In this document: positions 1 to 11,400 of the stretch, in pieces
How positions within the stretch are numbered: the stretch's first letter is position 1
Layout: each line of letters starts with the position of its first letter
Assembly (NCBI GenBank): GCA_965112735.1
Contig: OZ218960.1
Location: forward strand, 1,612,001-1,676,000
From: Phaeosaccion multiseriatum
Taxonomy: Eukaryota > Ochrophyta, other classes
Length of the DNA stretch: 64,000 nucleotides
Reading direction: 5' to 3'
Position numbers and translations under genes: made by a program
The notes under the pieces: model-generated
What the model was told of the DNA's origin: nothing
The model's input: only the letters and a program-made list of their open reading frames with translations
Databases searched by the model: none

Positions 1-1
1 T

Positions 2-202
2 ATTGAAGACTTGGAGCCTGATACCAACATCTTTTACAACAGCGGCGTGCGGAAGGGTCCCACCGTGGGGGGAAGGACGCTTTGCACAGACATTGGAAGC
101 CTCCTGTACGAGGTTTTCATCATTGCCTTCATGGCTATTCCGTTGCTACCAGCGTCTCTTTACCGCAGGGTCACCCGCGGCAAGACCACCAAGAGCTCTT
201 GA
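2..202 (+). CDS. 3' end of an unidentified gene with a membrane segment
   Basis: The frame is open from the window edge to TGA at 200-202, giving the last 66 residues of a protein whose start lies to the left. A hydrophobic stretch (SLLYEVFIIAFMAIPLLPAS, about residues 33-52 of the visible part) looks like one transmembrane helix. It is followed by a basic tail (YRRVTRGKTTKSS), which would place the C-terminus on the cytosolic or matrix side by the positive-inside rule. Codon use and residue mix look like a real protein, unlike the shadow frames. I do not recognise the family. It could be a last exon rather than an uninterrupted gene end. Confidence 0.5.
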   Translation: MEDLEPDTNIFYNSGVRKGPTVGGRTLCTDIGSLLYEVFIIAFMAIPLLPASLYRRVTRGKTTKSS

Positions 203-1779
203 TTAGGCCTCATTGGGGGAGGTGGGTGGGTGTTGGGCAGCAGCGCAGATGCGGCCGTGCCGCGGGGGGACACTCAGTTGAGGTGGGGGGGCTGCTCTAC
301 AGCTCTATCCACAGAAGCATACATGTACGTACACACATGCACACGTGCATGAGCACGTCGACGCCCCCTCACTTATAGGAATCAACCTAAGAATTACGAG
401 CTGTGAAGCGGCAACAGAGCTTCGGCGTCAGAGCACCTTCCGTCACCAGAAATTTGGGAAAGCCCCGTGTGGACGGAGGAGCGGTATCAGCAGGGGGAGG
501 GGAGGAGCAGCCAACAGCCACCGGCCGGTGGGGAGGAGAGAATGGGGCCTCCCCCACGGGGCGAGGGGGTGTACAGGGGGGCTTAGAGCGTTAGGAGGCG
601 GGGAAGGAATGCGACACTGGCTGCTTCCTCCACAAAGAGAGACAGGGCAGCGCCTCACCCGCGGCATTTCCATCGTGGTGATTGAGGGTAGAGGATATAT
701 AAAGGGGTGGATACGAGAGATTAAGAGCAAGCCGGGTTTTTCTCCTGCCAAAGTGAGACTGTATCGACTGAAACAACACACAAGTTCTTGGCCGTCCGGT
801 GCAGTTACTGTATAGACCATGTTCGTAAGGGCAAACCCACCAGCGTGCACAGAGAGAGAGGCGCCTCAATGACTAAATGAAGGGTCTTGCCTGTGTAGCC
901 TTCGCATTGCCCTCCTTGGGTACGAAAATGGAAGGCTGCTGTCGTCATTAGCACATTCTTGATTTCTTCTTAATTTTATTTTTTAATTTAAAAGAAATCC
1001 ATGTCCTTTTCCTTTTCGCTCAAGCCCTGTGCCCTCCTGTCCTCAAAGTAGACCATCCACCACCAGTCTTCCAAGCGTTCCACCTTCCCCACACTCTCTC
1101 TCTCTCTTCAGAGTACCACCACCGCGAGTCTCAGGCGAAAAGCCCCGTTTTATCCACGAGCCGTGACTGGCTGAGAGCCCTTTCCCTCATCCTTCTCGTC
1201 CTCGTCCTATCATCACCCGCCACCATCCGTCTTCCATGGCGCTACTCCGAGCTTGGGAAGCTCTTATCAAATATGCACCTCCTCCATGATGTGCTTCCCT
1301 CCCCTTGCAGGCCAGCGCGGAGCCGAGTCCACACCGTTGGCGAGCGAGGATGAGAATGTGTACCCCCTTTCATGCCATCTCAATCAGACGCAACATCACG
1401 TAGCACCTCAGCGCTAGCTACTGCCCCTCTGAAACACCTTCCTCGCGATGCGTCGCAAAGAGCTGTCTGTCCGTGGCCAGCAGGCACTGTACACAGCCTT
1501 CATCGTTGAGCCCTTGCCTTGCTCAGAGCCCTTTCCAGTGAGCCCCCTCCAGCAACAAGAGCCAGTGAGCCCTGTTGCGCCGCCTGATAAACGCTCGTCC
1601 CGAGATGAGAAGCACCGCCGCTGGCCTGCCGCCGTTTCCCTCATTGTCAGGCTGGGCTCTTTTAGCGCAGGAGCTCGCGGATTACACCCACATGGCCCCG
1701 CGCAGCCGCCACCCATACTGGCGTGGCACAGGCATGGCACTGGCAGAGCTTCCCGCTGTTGGGAAGAGAGAGAGTGCTG
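203..1779. other. Intergenic region between the edge gene and the b5 gene
   Basis: No convincing coding region. It should hold the 3' UTRs of the edge gene (+) and of the b5 gene (-), which converge here. It contains a mixed ACATGTACGT stretch near 312-330, an isolated TATATAAAG at 696-704, and an A/T-rich run around 960-1000. The open frames at 345-815 and 1448-2290 have no recognisable domain; the latter is antisense to the b5 gene. Confidence 0.5.
695..705 (+). promoter_or_regulatory. Isolated TATA-box-like element
   Basis: TATATAAAG at 696-704 is a full TATA consensus in a GC-rich setting. No clear + strand gene follows within the usual distance, so it may be chance or may mark an unannotated transcript. 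The other genes in this window show no such box at a fixed distance. Confidence 0.2.
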
Positions 1780-2876
1780 TCATGATGAAGATCCTGACGC
1801 TGACCCTGACGATGCACCTGGTCCCGCTAGCCCTCCACCTATGGCGCTACCTGCTGCCTCCGCCATACTCTCCTCGCACCAGGCTGACGCATCCATGCTC
1901 AGTATTCGCAGAGCTTCCTCTTGGGCTGTCCTTGCCCCCCCTTTCCTTCCTCCTCCTACTGCTGTATCAACAGCTGCTGCTCCATTCCCCCCTTCGCGTG
2001 GTGGTGGTGAGAGCATCTTTGAGCCCCCCTTCTCCTCTTGTTTTTGTTGTTGTTGTTTTTGTTGTTGTTGTTGTTGTTGTGGTTGTTGTTGTTGTTGTTG
2101 CTGCTGCTGTTCTTCTTTTGGCGACTTACCGCCTCCAGCCCCATTCCCCTTCCCTTTTCCGTTTTGCCTCTCCTCTCCCCCTCTACTGCTATCGCCATCG
2201 CCATCCTCGTCATCATCATCGTCGTCAGCCGGGTCAAATTGTCCCAGTACCAGATTGGCCAACATTTGCCCTCCATTCACCCAAGGGTGATACTTGTTAA
2301 ACAACTCGGTGCAGTCAATCCCCGCCGCCATTTGAGCGGTCTTGATGCCTCCCGGGTGGTAGTGTATGAAGGGAGTGAGGTTGTAGACCTGGCCCTTGAA
2401 CACGGTCCAGGAGTCGTGCACCGATGTGTGCTGCTTCACCTCTGACATCTTAATCTTCCGCGGCCTGGCTGCTGCTCCGCCGGGTCTTCCAGAGAGGTTG
2501 GTCGCCTTGCTGTTCAATACGTTCCAGTCCTTTTACGAGAGTAATTGGTATGTGTGCCATACAGACAGACAGAAGGGTCGGGGTGAGACAGGACAGAAGG
2601 TGAGCGGAGGTTACACAGATTTTTCAACCCGCCAGCGTCTCTCTACCGTGCGTCCGGCTTTGGGCTGGGGAGGAAGCAATCTTTCACCAGGCAGTACTCG
2701 AGTAGATTAGTAGTATTTCACTGGCGAAGGCATGCTAAACAGGTCCCAGGCTTACTTACCAACATGCTGAACCCTGGCTGCACTCCCATCATCTTCCTCG
2801 GATTCACCGCACCCTTTGGGGGCGAAGGGGCACCTGCTTTGCCACCAGGTGGAGGCATTGTGTCTCCCCCGGCCAT
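1780..2876 (-). CDS. Cytochrome b5-domain protein (NCB5OR-type heme domain, no reductase)
   Basis: Two exons on the minus strand, 2760-2876 and 1780-2529, give 288 aa. ATG is at 2876, the donor reads TTG|GTAAGT and the acceptor AAAAG|GACTGG. Residues about 60-130 form a cytochrome b5 domain with the heme-ligand motif YHPGG (His97) and a second ligand in KYHPWVN (His120). The HPWVN context and the preceding HDSWTVFKGQVYNLTPF resemble the b5 module of NCB5OR/CYB5R4 more than microsomal b5. No CS or flavin reductase domain follows: the tail is a poly-Asp run, then a long poly-Gln run and a low-complexity Gly/Ser/Ala stretch to the stop. It probably carries electrons for an unidentified partner. 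There is no C-terminal membrane anchor, so it is likely soluble. Its start lies 241 bp from the divergent UBR gene. Confidence 0.85.
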
Positions 2877-3117
2877 ACTTGTTAGTTGGGTGTTAAGGTG
2901 TGATGAGAGAAGAAGATAAATTGAGGAGAGAAGATGATGATGAGAGAAGAGGGGAAAGCACCATAGTATCGTACCACCAACGGCTGTACTTCCCAAGGGG
3001 GTCTCTCGTCCTTCCTCCTTCCTCATCTTATTTTTCAAGGATCTTAGTGCTGTACATGGATTGAGAAGGACAGGGGAGGGTCGAATAAGGGACGAGTGAG
3101 GGTGAAGTGTGCAGGAA
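2877..3117. promoter_or_regulatory. Divergent promoter region between b5 and UBR genes
   Basis: Only 241 bp separate the start codon of the minus-strand b5 gene (2876) from that of the plus-strand UBR gene (3118). Both core promoters and 5' leaders must lie here or overlap coding sequence. The stretch is purine-rich on the + strand with GATGAGAGAAGA repeats. No TATA box is evident. Confidence 0.55.
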
Positions 3118-4955
3118 ATGGCGGAGCACAGCGCGTACGAGCTTGCGCTATCCCTGTTCCGCGCCGAGGAGCACCAAGATGATGTCGCCTTCGTGCAGCG
3201 CATCGTGCGGGCTCTGCAACAGCAGGCTGCCCCCGAAAGCCCTCCCAGTACAAGCAACAGCAGTAGCAGCGTGCCTCTGTGCTCCACGCCTTTATTTCAG
3301 GAGCTGCTGGCGTGCGCGCTGCCTGAAGACTACCACCCCGCCACCGACATTGGCAGAAGGGAAAATGAAGGCCATGTTCTCAAGCAGGTGCTCATTACCC
3401 TCCTTACAGCAGAGCAGATGTGGCAGGACTTTGACCGCCAAGACGCAGAAGAGGGGGCGAGGGGGGGCAAAGCGGCGGCGCAGAGCGGAGGCGGAAGTGG
3501 TGGTGCCAGCGGCAGAGCTGCGGGGGCAGCGAAGCTGCTGCTCAAACTCACAGTGGGCACTCCGCGGAGGGTCTGTCAGTACGCGTTTAAGAAACACGAC
3601 ATTGTGTGGATCTGCAAACAGTGCCAGGTGAGTGAGGGACACTGGAAAGGAGGGGCCCGTACCCTTTGTGGGACGTCTTTTCGGTCCCTCGAAGAAGAGC
3701 TCTGGAGGGACTGCCCGCTTATGCCCTTCCCCCTCCTCCCCCTCCCCTCTCCTCCATAGGCGGACGAGACTTGTGTACTATGCAACGAGTGCTTCAAGAT
3801 GGATCAGCACGAGGGCCATGAAGTCTTCTTCTACCACGCCCAGGCCGGCGGCTGCTGCGATTGTGGCGACCCTGACGCGTGGAACCCGCAGGGATTCTGC
3901 AGCAAGCACGGCCTTGACAACCGAGATCCCCTCCAGGTACATACATGTACAGTAAGTCACGAACTACTACGGGTGTCCTCTTCCTCCTCCTCTTCCTCCT
4001 CCTCCCGTATCACCAACTGGGACTGAAGGTCCACGCCACCCTCATCCACTGCCATCCCACCCCACCCACCCCAGGGGCTTCCCGAGGGCCTGATCTCAGC
4101 CGGGCGAGCTGTACTGGCGGCGGTGCTTGGCTACATCGTGGAGACGTGTAAGATGGCAGTGGACAGCTTCGACCTCGAGGGGCTCGATGCAGAGGCACTG
4201 CAGGGGAAGGAGAAGGAGGCGGCAAGCAAGGTTGGCGACAGCGCACCAATGTACGTATTGTATCACCACATTTGTTTGGTTGAGAGAGAGAGAGAGAGGA
4301 AGTATGGTGCCATCTGCCATCTCTATCCCCTCTCCCTTCTCCCCCGACCCTTCCCGCTCTCCCCCCTCATCCCCTCCCGCCCCCCTTCCCTTCTTTCCTC
4401 CCCTAACCCCGCTCTCCCCCCGCAGACGTCCATACGCCTACTTGATGCTTCAAAACGACGACGTGCACAGCGGGGAGGAGGTGAGTACAGAGCGTACGTC
4501 ATCTGTGAGTGTCTTGGCCCAACCCTTTGGCTTGTTTTTCACTTCGCTGAAGTCCCCCTCCCCCCTCCTCCTAAGCATCTCTCCCGGTACCTACCTATTC
4601 TCATTACCCCCCTCCTGCTAACCCTCAAAACTGCGTCCTCCCCTCTCCCCCATCCTCTGCCATCCCCTTACCCCCCCCCCCGGTCCACTTGCCACCCCGA
4701 CAGGTGAAGCAGGGGCTGACCTCCGAGGCGGGGTTAGACTGGGCGGAAACATCCACCATCACACACACTATGCAAGACGAGTAAGTCAAGGGGATGGCAG
4801 TAGATGTGGGGGAGATGGCAGTAGATGGAGAGTGAGTCAGAGCAGATGCTTCACAGTGCACGAAAGTACCGAGTTCAGTACTGAGTTGGCTTGAGCTCAT
4901 ATTCTTCCAGTTTAGTGCCCTTCACTTCGTGAGGCCAGGTCACCCCAAGTTTTGT

Positions 4956-5028
<73 letters not shown>

Positions 5029-8000
5029 TCGATGCATCCACCCATCTATCTACTGCCATCCATCCAACCATCCATCTACTGCCCATCCATCCCATCTATC
5101 CACTCATCCACTGCCATCCTGTACAAGGGGCGAGGCCAAGGTGATGATTGGCTGCGAAATGCCCTGCCATCAGCGTAGCTTTCAGAGGGCGGGGAGCGTG
5201 GAGGAGCTCAAGAGAGTAGGGCTCGCCCTTCAGGGGAAGGGCTTCCTGGTGAGAGAGAGAGGTGGCAGTTGATGGGAGGGAGGGATGGCAGTGGATGGGA
5301 GGGAGGGATGGCAGTGGATGGGAGGGAGGGATGGAAGTGGATGGATGGAGGGATGGCAGTTGATGGGAGGGAGGGATGGCAGTGGATGGGAGGGAGGGAT
5401 GGATGGAAGGAAGGGATGGCAGTGGATGGGAGCCAAGGAGGGTGGACCTCGCCCTGTCATTGCACTCATCAAACTCTCACACATACACACACTCACACTC
5501 ACTCACACTCACTCACACTCACCCTCTCCCTCACCCTCACAGGTGTCTCTTCGCAGCTACGCCCTCCACCGGCGACAGGAGCGCGTTAGTACCCTCGTAG
5601 AGTGGCTGCACGACATGTCCGCGGTCAGCGACGCCACGTGTCGCCTAGTGTGTGAGCACTTCACCGTCAGCACGTTGGGCACTATTATGAGCGCGGGCTC
5701 CAGGCTGCCGTGGGCACTCACCAGGTGGGGTTGGTCAGTCGGTTCATGGAATGACGTCTTTCATACGTCAGGCATGAGGCGTCATGTGTCATATCCTCTA
5801 TCTTAGGTTTGGAGCTACTTAGCTACGTGCTGCAATCAGGTTTCTGCATGCTTGTACCTGACTCTGGTGGCGGACTCATTACCTAAGTGACGAAGTTACT
5901 CTCTCTCTCACTCTCTCACTCACTCACTCACTCACTCATTCACTCACTGACTCATTTACTCATTCACTCAACCACTCCCTCACTCACTCAACTCACTCAC
6001 TGTCTCGCTCGCTTACTCACTCACTCACTCACTCACTCACTCACTGACTCACTCACTGACACTCACTCACTCACTGACACTCACTCACTCACTCACTCAC
6101 TGACTGACTGGCTCCTCCAATCAATCAGGTCACTGCATGAGCTATACTTGACTCTGATGGCCGATCAGCCCTTCAAGACGCGCATCGCCACCGCCTACGT
6201 CGAGACGCTGGCGGACGTCACGGTACGTACTTGTTGACTTATTGACACACTTCCTTTCTTACACTTCCACTTACTACTACTAACGTGCTTCTTGCTTATA
6301 CATACTTACTTACGTACTTACGCTTATGGACATACTTACGTGTCTCAGCGCAACGCAACTTGCTTGTATATACCTACACATGAGTGCTCTGTATCTGTAC
6401 ACTTCACTCTGGGGAGGCTCATTTGTAAACAAGAGGCTGGAAACTAAGCAGGTCTACAGTACTTAGCTCCTTCTCCCTCCCCCCCTTTCCCCTTACTCCT
6501 CCTCCTCCTCCTCCTCCTCCTCCTCCTCCTCCACCACCACCTCCTCCTTCCTCCCCATCCTCCACAGGCGGACTATGCCAGGGGTGTTGGGGTAGCAGAA
6601 AACTCTCTGTACAGCCTCAGTGTGCAGTTTCTTAATCGGAGCACTTTTGTCAACGATTTGGTGAAGGATCATAATCTGCTTAGGGTACTCAGTAAGTCGC
6701 TGCTGACGACCCTCCTTCCGGCATGTAAAGGTGGTGAGAGTCACAGCAGTGGCGGAGTAGCAGCAACAGCAGCAGCAGCAGCAGGAGGAGGAGGAGGAGG
6801 AGGAGGAGGAGCAGAAGCAGAAGCAGAACGAGGAGAAGGCGGAGAAGGAGCAGCTGATGATAGAGCTGCAGCGGCCGGTGGAGTCAGTGAGCAGCAGCAG
6901 TTGGTGATGCAGCGGGGGGCATCAGGAGCGGCGGCGGGGAGTGCCAACGGTGGTGGTGGTGGTGGTGGTGGTGGTGGTGACGATGATGATGGGTATGATT
7001 TGCCCCTGCCCCTCACTACCCTCAACACGACACACATGGTGATGAAGAGCCGCCGTTACATGCCCATTGTTGCCGACATGAAGTGCGTACTGAACATCGA
7101 TGGTGTGCCGAGACGCTTCGTGGGGCAGTGCTTCGACGACGTACTGCATGTGCTGACGCTGGTGAGAGAGAAGGGGGGGGAGGGGTGAGAGAGAGGGGGA
7201 GTGGTGAGAGGGAGGGAGCGAGAGAGAGGCGATAGACTGGCCTGCCAACCTGGAGACACGTCTCCTCTCCTTTCCCTCGGTTTCCGCCCATCCCGAGTCT
7301 CTCGTCCTCCCCTGGAACTGAAACTGCAACGCCCCTAACCGTGCCCCGGCGTCATTCCTCTTTCTCCTTTCATCTACTGCCATCCACTACCATCCACTTT
7401 CCTCCCACCGTCTCAACTAAATCCCTCCCTCCCTCCCTCCCTCCCTCCCTCTCCCTCTCTATCTCTGTCTCCCTCCCCCTCCCTCTCTTCCTCCCTCTCT
7501 CTCTCCCTCCCTTCCTCCCTCTCTGTCTATCCCTCCCTCCCTCCCTCCCTCCCGCTCCTTCTTTGACTGTACAATGTACAATGTACAATGTATCTCAGGT
7601 GCAACGCATGAACCCTCAGACACGCGTGCTGTCCAGTCACGTGGAGTATGAGTCTCGCGAGTGGATGCACGCCTTTAACGTCAATATCAGCCTCTCTAGT
7701 GTATCGGGTACGTGGGTGTGTGTGTGTGTGTGTTTGTGGGTATGTGTGTAATGTGTGCGTGTGAGTGTGTGTGTGGGTGTGGCTTCTCCGTTTTTCTCCG
7801 TTTCCCCCCTGTGAGGCTCTCACGACTCGCTCTACGCCAACTGTGATACCACTGTGATCGTACTACCAACTGTGATGCCGCTGCGACTGACTGTACCACC
7901 AATTGTGACGGACTGTGTACTACCAACTGCCCACTCATCACCAGACTTCATCGTGAGCTGGCTGAGAGACCCTCTGCAGGCCTCCGCGGACGCCGCCGCG

Positions 8001-8404
8001 GGCACCGGCGACAACAGTAGCTCTGTCGGTGGAGGAGGAGCAGCAGGAGTAGGAGGAGGGGGGGGAGGAGGAGGAGGCTATAGCGCAACAGCCTCAGGTT
8101 CGGCTTCATCATCATCATCATCATTATCATCATCATGGTCTGATCTTCCCACAGCCATGCAAGCGCTCACAAGGGTGTTCCGCTGCCTGAGGGAGTGGCA
8201 TCGCCAGGTCCAACTTAAGCAGTTGGTGGTACAGCAGCAGCAGCAGGCCAAGATGGCGCTGTTGTGCTTTCCCCTAAGTGAGTTGACTCCTCCACCGGTT
8301 TCCTCAACCACCTCCTCCTCCTCCTCCTCCTCCTCCTCCTCCTCCTCCTCCTCCTCCTCCTCCTCCTCCTCCTCCCCCTCCCCCTCCTCCTCCTCCTCCT
8401 CCTC

Positions 8405-8435
<31 letters not shown>

Positions 8436-11400
8436 TCCCCCTCCCCCTCTTCTTCCTCCTCTTCCCACCTCCTAACTCCTATCCTGATTTCTAACACGTA
8501 TGCGTACACGTCCCCTGGCCAGGCTTGCTGCAGGTACCTGTGCCCCCCCTGGGGCGAAGCTTCCACCTCCACCTTCACCGCTTCTTCGGCGCCCTCGTCA
8601 GAGAAGCGTGCAAGCAGGAGGAGCGAATTAATGACTTATGGGCCCTTAACAGCTTGCTGGGCAGGCATCAGGACACTACCATAGCTATGGTGAGGGGGGG
8701 ATAAGAGACAGAAAAGAGAGGAGGAGGGTGAGGTGGAGAAGGAGAAGGAGGAAGGGGAGGAGGAGGAGGAGGAGGAGGAGGAGGAGGAGGAGGAGGAGGA
8801 GGAGGAGAAGTAGACAAAGGGCTGGGCGGTATAGTGTAGGCGATATCCCCTTCCCTACCTTACTGGTACCTGCTCTCAGCTCCCTCCTCTTCCATTCACC
8901 CTTCCTCTCCCTCCCGCCCTCCATCCATCCATCCATCCATCCATCTCTCTCTATCTATGGCTACACAGGTGGATGCTCCTCTCCTCGTGCTTCAATTCGC
9001 TGCCGAAATTAAAGCGGGCATGTGGAGGAGGAACGGTGGGAACATGATGGACCAACTGCTCAATTACTCAGAGGCGCCTTTCTGCAAGGTGTTCAGAGAC
9101 TTGGATCTGGTGAGTGGGAGGGGAGGGAAGAGGGGAGGGGGGGGGGGGGGGAGAGGGGAGGAAAGGGGGAGGGGAGGGGGAGGAGAGAGGAAGAGGGATA
9201 GAGGGAAAGAGTTGTGGAGAGGGAGAACAGAGAGAGCGAGAAGGGTAAGAGAGAGGGACGGAGAGAGAAGGGGATAAGAGAAGGAGAAAGGAATGGTGGA
9301 GATTCGTCTTCTTGTAGCTCCGTCAACAACGCGCTCAATGTCCCCTCCCACCCTCTTGCCTTGCTCCTCCACAGGTTGTGATTCAATGCGGTGCCCTCAC
9401 CCTTGGCCCGGCCAGGCTCATTTCTCTTGTTCTGCACCGCTTCCACTGCTTCAAGTGGATGTTCGATGAGTATCGTCACCTCAGGGTGGTTCGAAAGGGG
9501 CAGCGTTTCGTGCTTCAGTTGCAACAGCAGCAGGGACAGCAGCAGGGACAGCAGCAGAGGCTAGGGCAAGGCACAGGGGCAGCAGTTGGTGGTACAGCGG
9601 GGGCGGGGGGTGGGGATTCACGAGAAGGACCTCCCCAGGAGGAGCAGCATCATTTCTTGCCCCGATTCCATTTCCCCCCCATGCCTCACCTCGCCTCTTC
9701 TTCTTCTTCTGCTGCTGCTGCTGCTGCTGCTGTATCACCAGCTGCTGAGGCTGAGGGTGCACCAGCAGCAGAGGGCGGGAGGGGGAGGGCGAGTGGGGTT
9801 GGCGACGGCGAAGGGCATGGTGGTAGTGGTGGAGGGGTTGGTTCTTCAACGGTTTCACCACCGACCCCACAGGACGACATGATGGCGATTGATGATTATG
9901 CCATTGAAATGACAGAGGAGACGGGGGAGGAGGAGGAGGAGGAGGAAGAGGAGGAGGGGGGGCAGTTGGTGATACAGCAGGGGCATCGTCCAAGACGGAC
10001 GTTGCTGGGCAAGAGGTTGGGCAAGAAGCGACCCAAACAGGTGCGGTACAACGATGTATTAACATCAAGCATGAACCGAATCCAGGCCAAGCCAACCACA
10101 TCCAACCCAAACCAGCCCATCCAAACCTAACTGCCTCCCTCTCCCTCCCTCCCTCCCTTCCCCCCTCTCTCTCCCTGAACCTAACCCTTGCCCCAACGAG
10201 CAGCCTCTCATCGACGCAGAGCAGCAGCTAGTCTTGGCCGAGGAAGCTTTGCTCCTTCTCATCCTCCTCGTCAGTGAAATGCCCCCCCCTGCTGACACGC
10301 CTCAGCCGTTGAGGGGGCGGCAGGGGCAGGAGTTGCAGGTGAGCAGCAGCAAAGAGGAAGAGGAGGAGGAGGAGGAGGAGGAGGAGGAGGCGGAGGAGGC
10401 GGAGGATGGGAGGAGGAGGAGGGGGAGGAGGAGAAGAAGGAGGATGAGAAGGAAGGGAAGGAGGAGGAGGGATTGAGGCTTACATACTGAAACCGAAGCT
10501 CTCTCTCTCTCTCTCTGCAGGTGAACGGGCGGGTGGTGCAGCAGCTGAGGAGAGAACTCGTGCACAGACTCGCGAGCGGACCTTGTACACACAGGTGAGG
10601 GAGGGTGAGAGGGTGAGTGAGGGTTGGGTGGGGTGAGATGAGATGAGAGAGAGAGTTGAGAGAGGGAGACACAGTGAAAGGGGACAGGATTGGGTTGAGT
10701 GGGGTGAGGGGGAGGATCAGAGAGGGTCGGGTGGGGTGAGGTGAGAGAGAGGGTGAGATGGGAGGAGAGAGTGAGAGAGGGTGAGGGAAGCTGAGGACGG
10801 ACGGGGTTCGGTGGTGTGAGCAAGGGTGTGAGGGTGAGGTGAGAGCGTGAGACCACATGGTGTCTCACTCACCCACCCTCTGTCCTGACACCCATCATAT
10901 GCCTGCCCATATGCCTGCCTCTGTCCTGACACTCCCCACTCCTCAGTGAGCTGCAGGACAGCTGCCACATGGTGTCTCAGGGCGAAGAGGTGGTCTCCGA
11001 GGTGATGGAGATGCTTCTCAATGAGATTGCCATCCTTAGAGAGAGCTCCTCGGCCATGGAGCCGGGCCGCTTTGAGCTCAAGAAGGCACTCTACGACACG
11101 GAGTATGATCCTACTTTTGGGCACATGACCCTGCAGGCGCATCAGATGGCCAGCGAGAAGCGGTAAGATGGGAGAGATTGGATAGTCTTGGTGGTTGGAT
11201 TGGACGTAGCCTTGTTGTGGATAGCCTTGGAAGCGGTAGCATAGGAAGATGGGGTGGGGTGTATGGTAGCGCTAATGATCTCTCGGAGTTAGGAAATTAA
11301 AGCAACTACAAGTTGTGGAGGCGGGTGAGTGAACGTGTGAGTGATTACTGAAGTGGGGGATGTGCTGTATATACTATGCGTCTGGTCTGAAAGATGGGGG

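Noticed and set aside
1448-2300. Two + strand frames of 280 and 241 residues
   Set aside because: Antisense to the b5 gene, including poly-Cys or poly-Val from the GTT run opposite poly-Gln.
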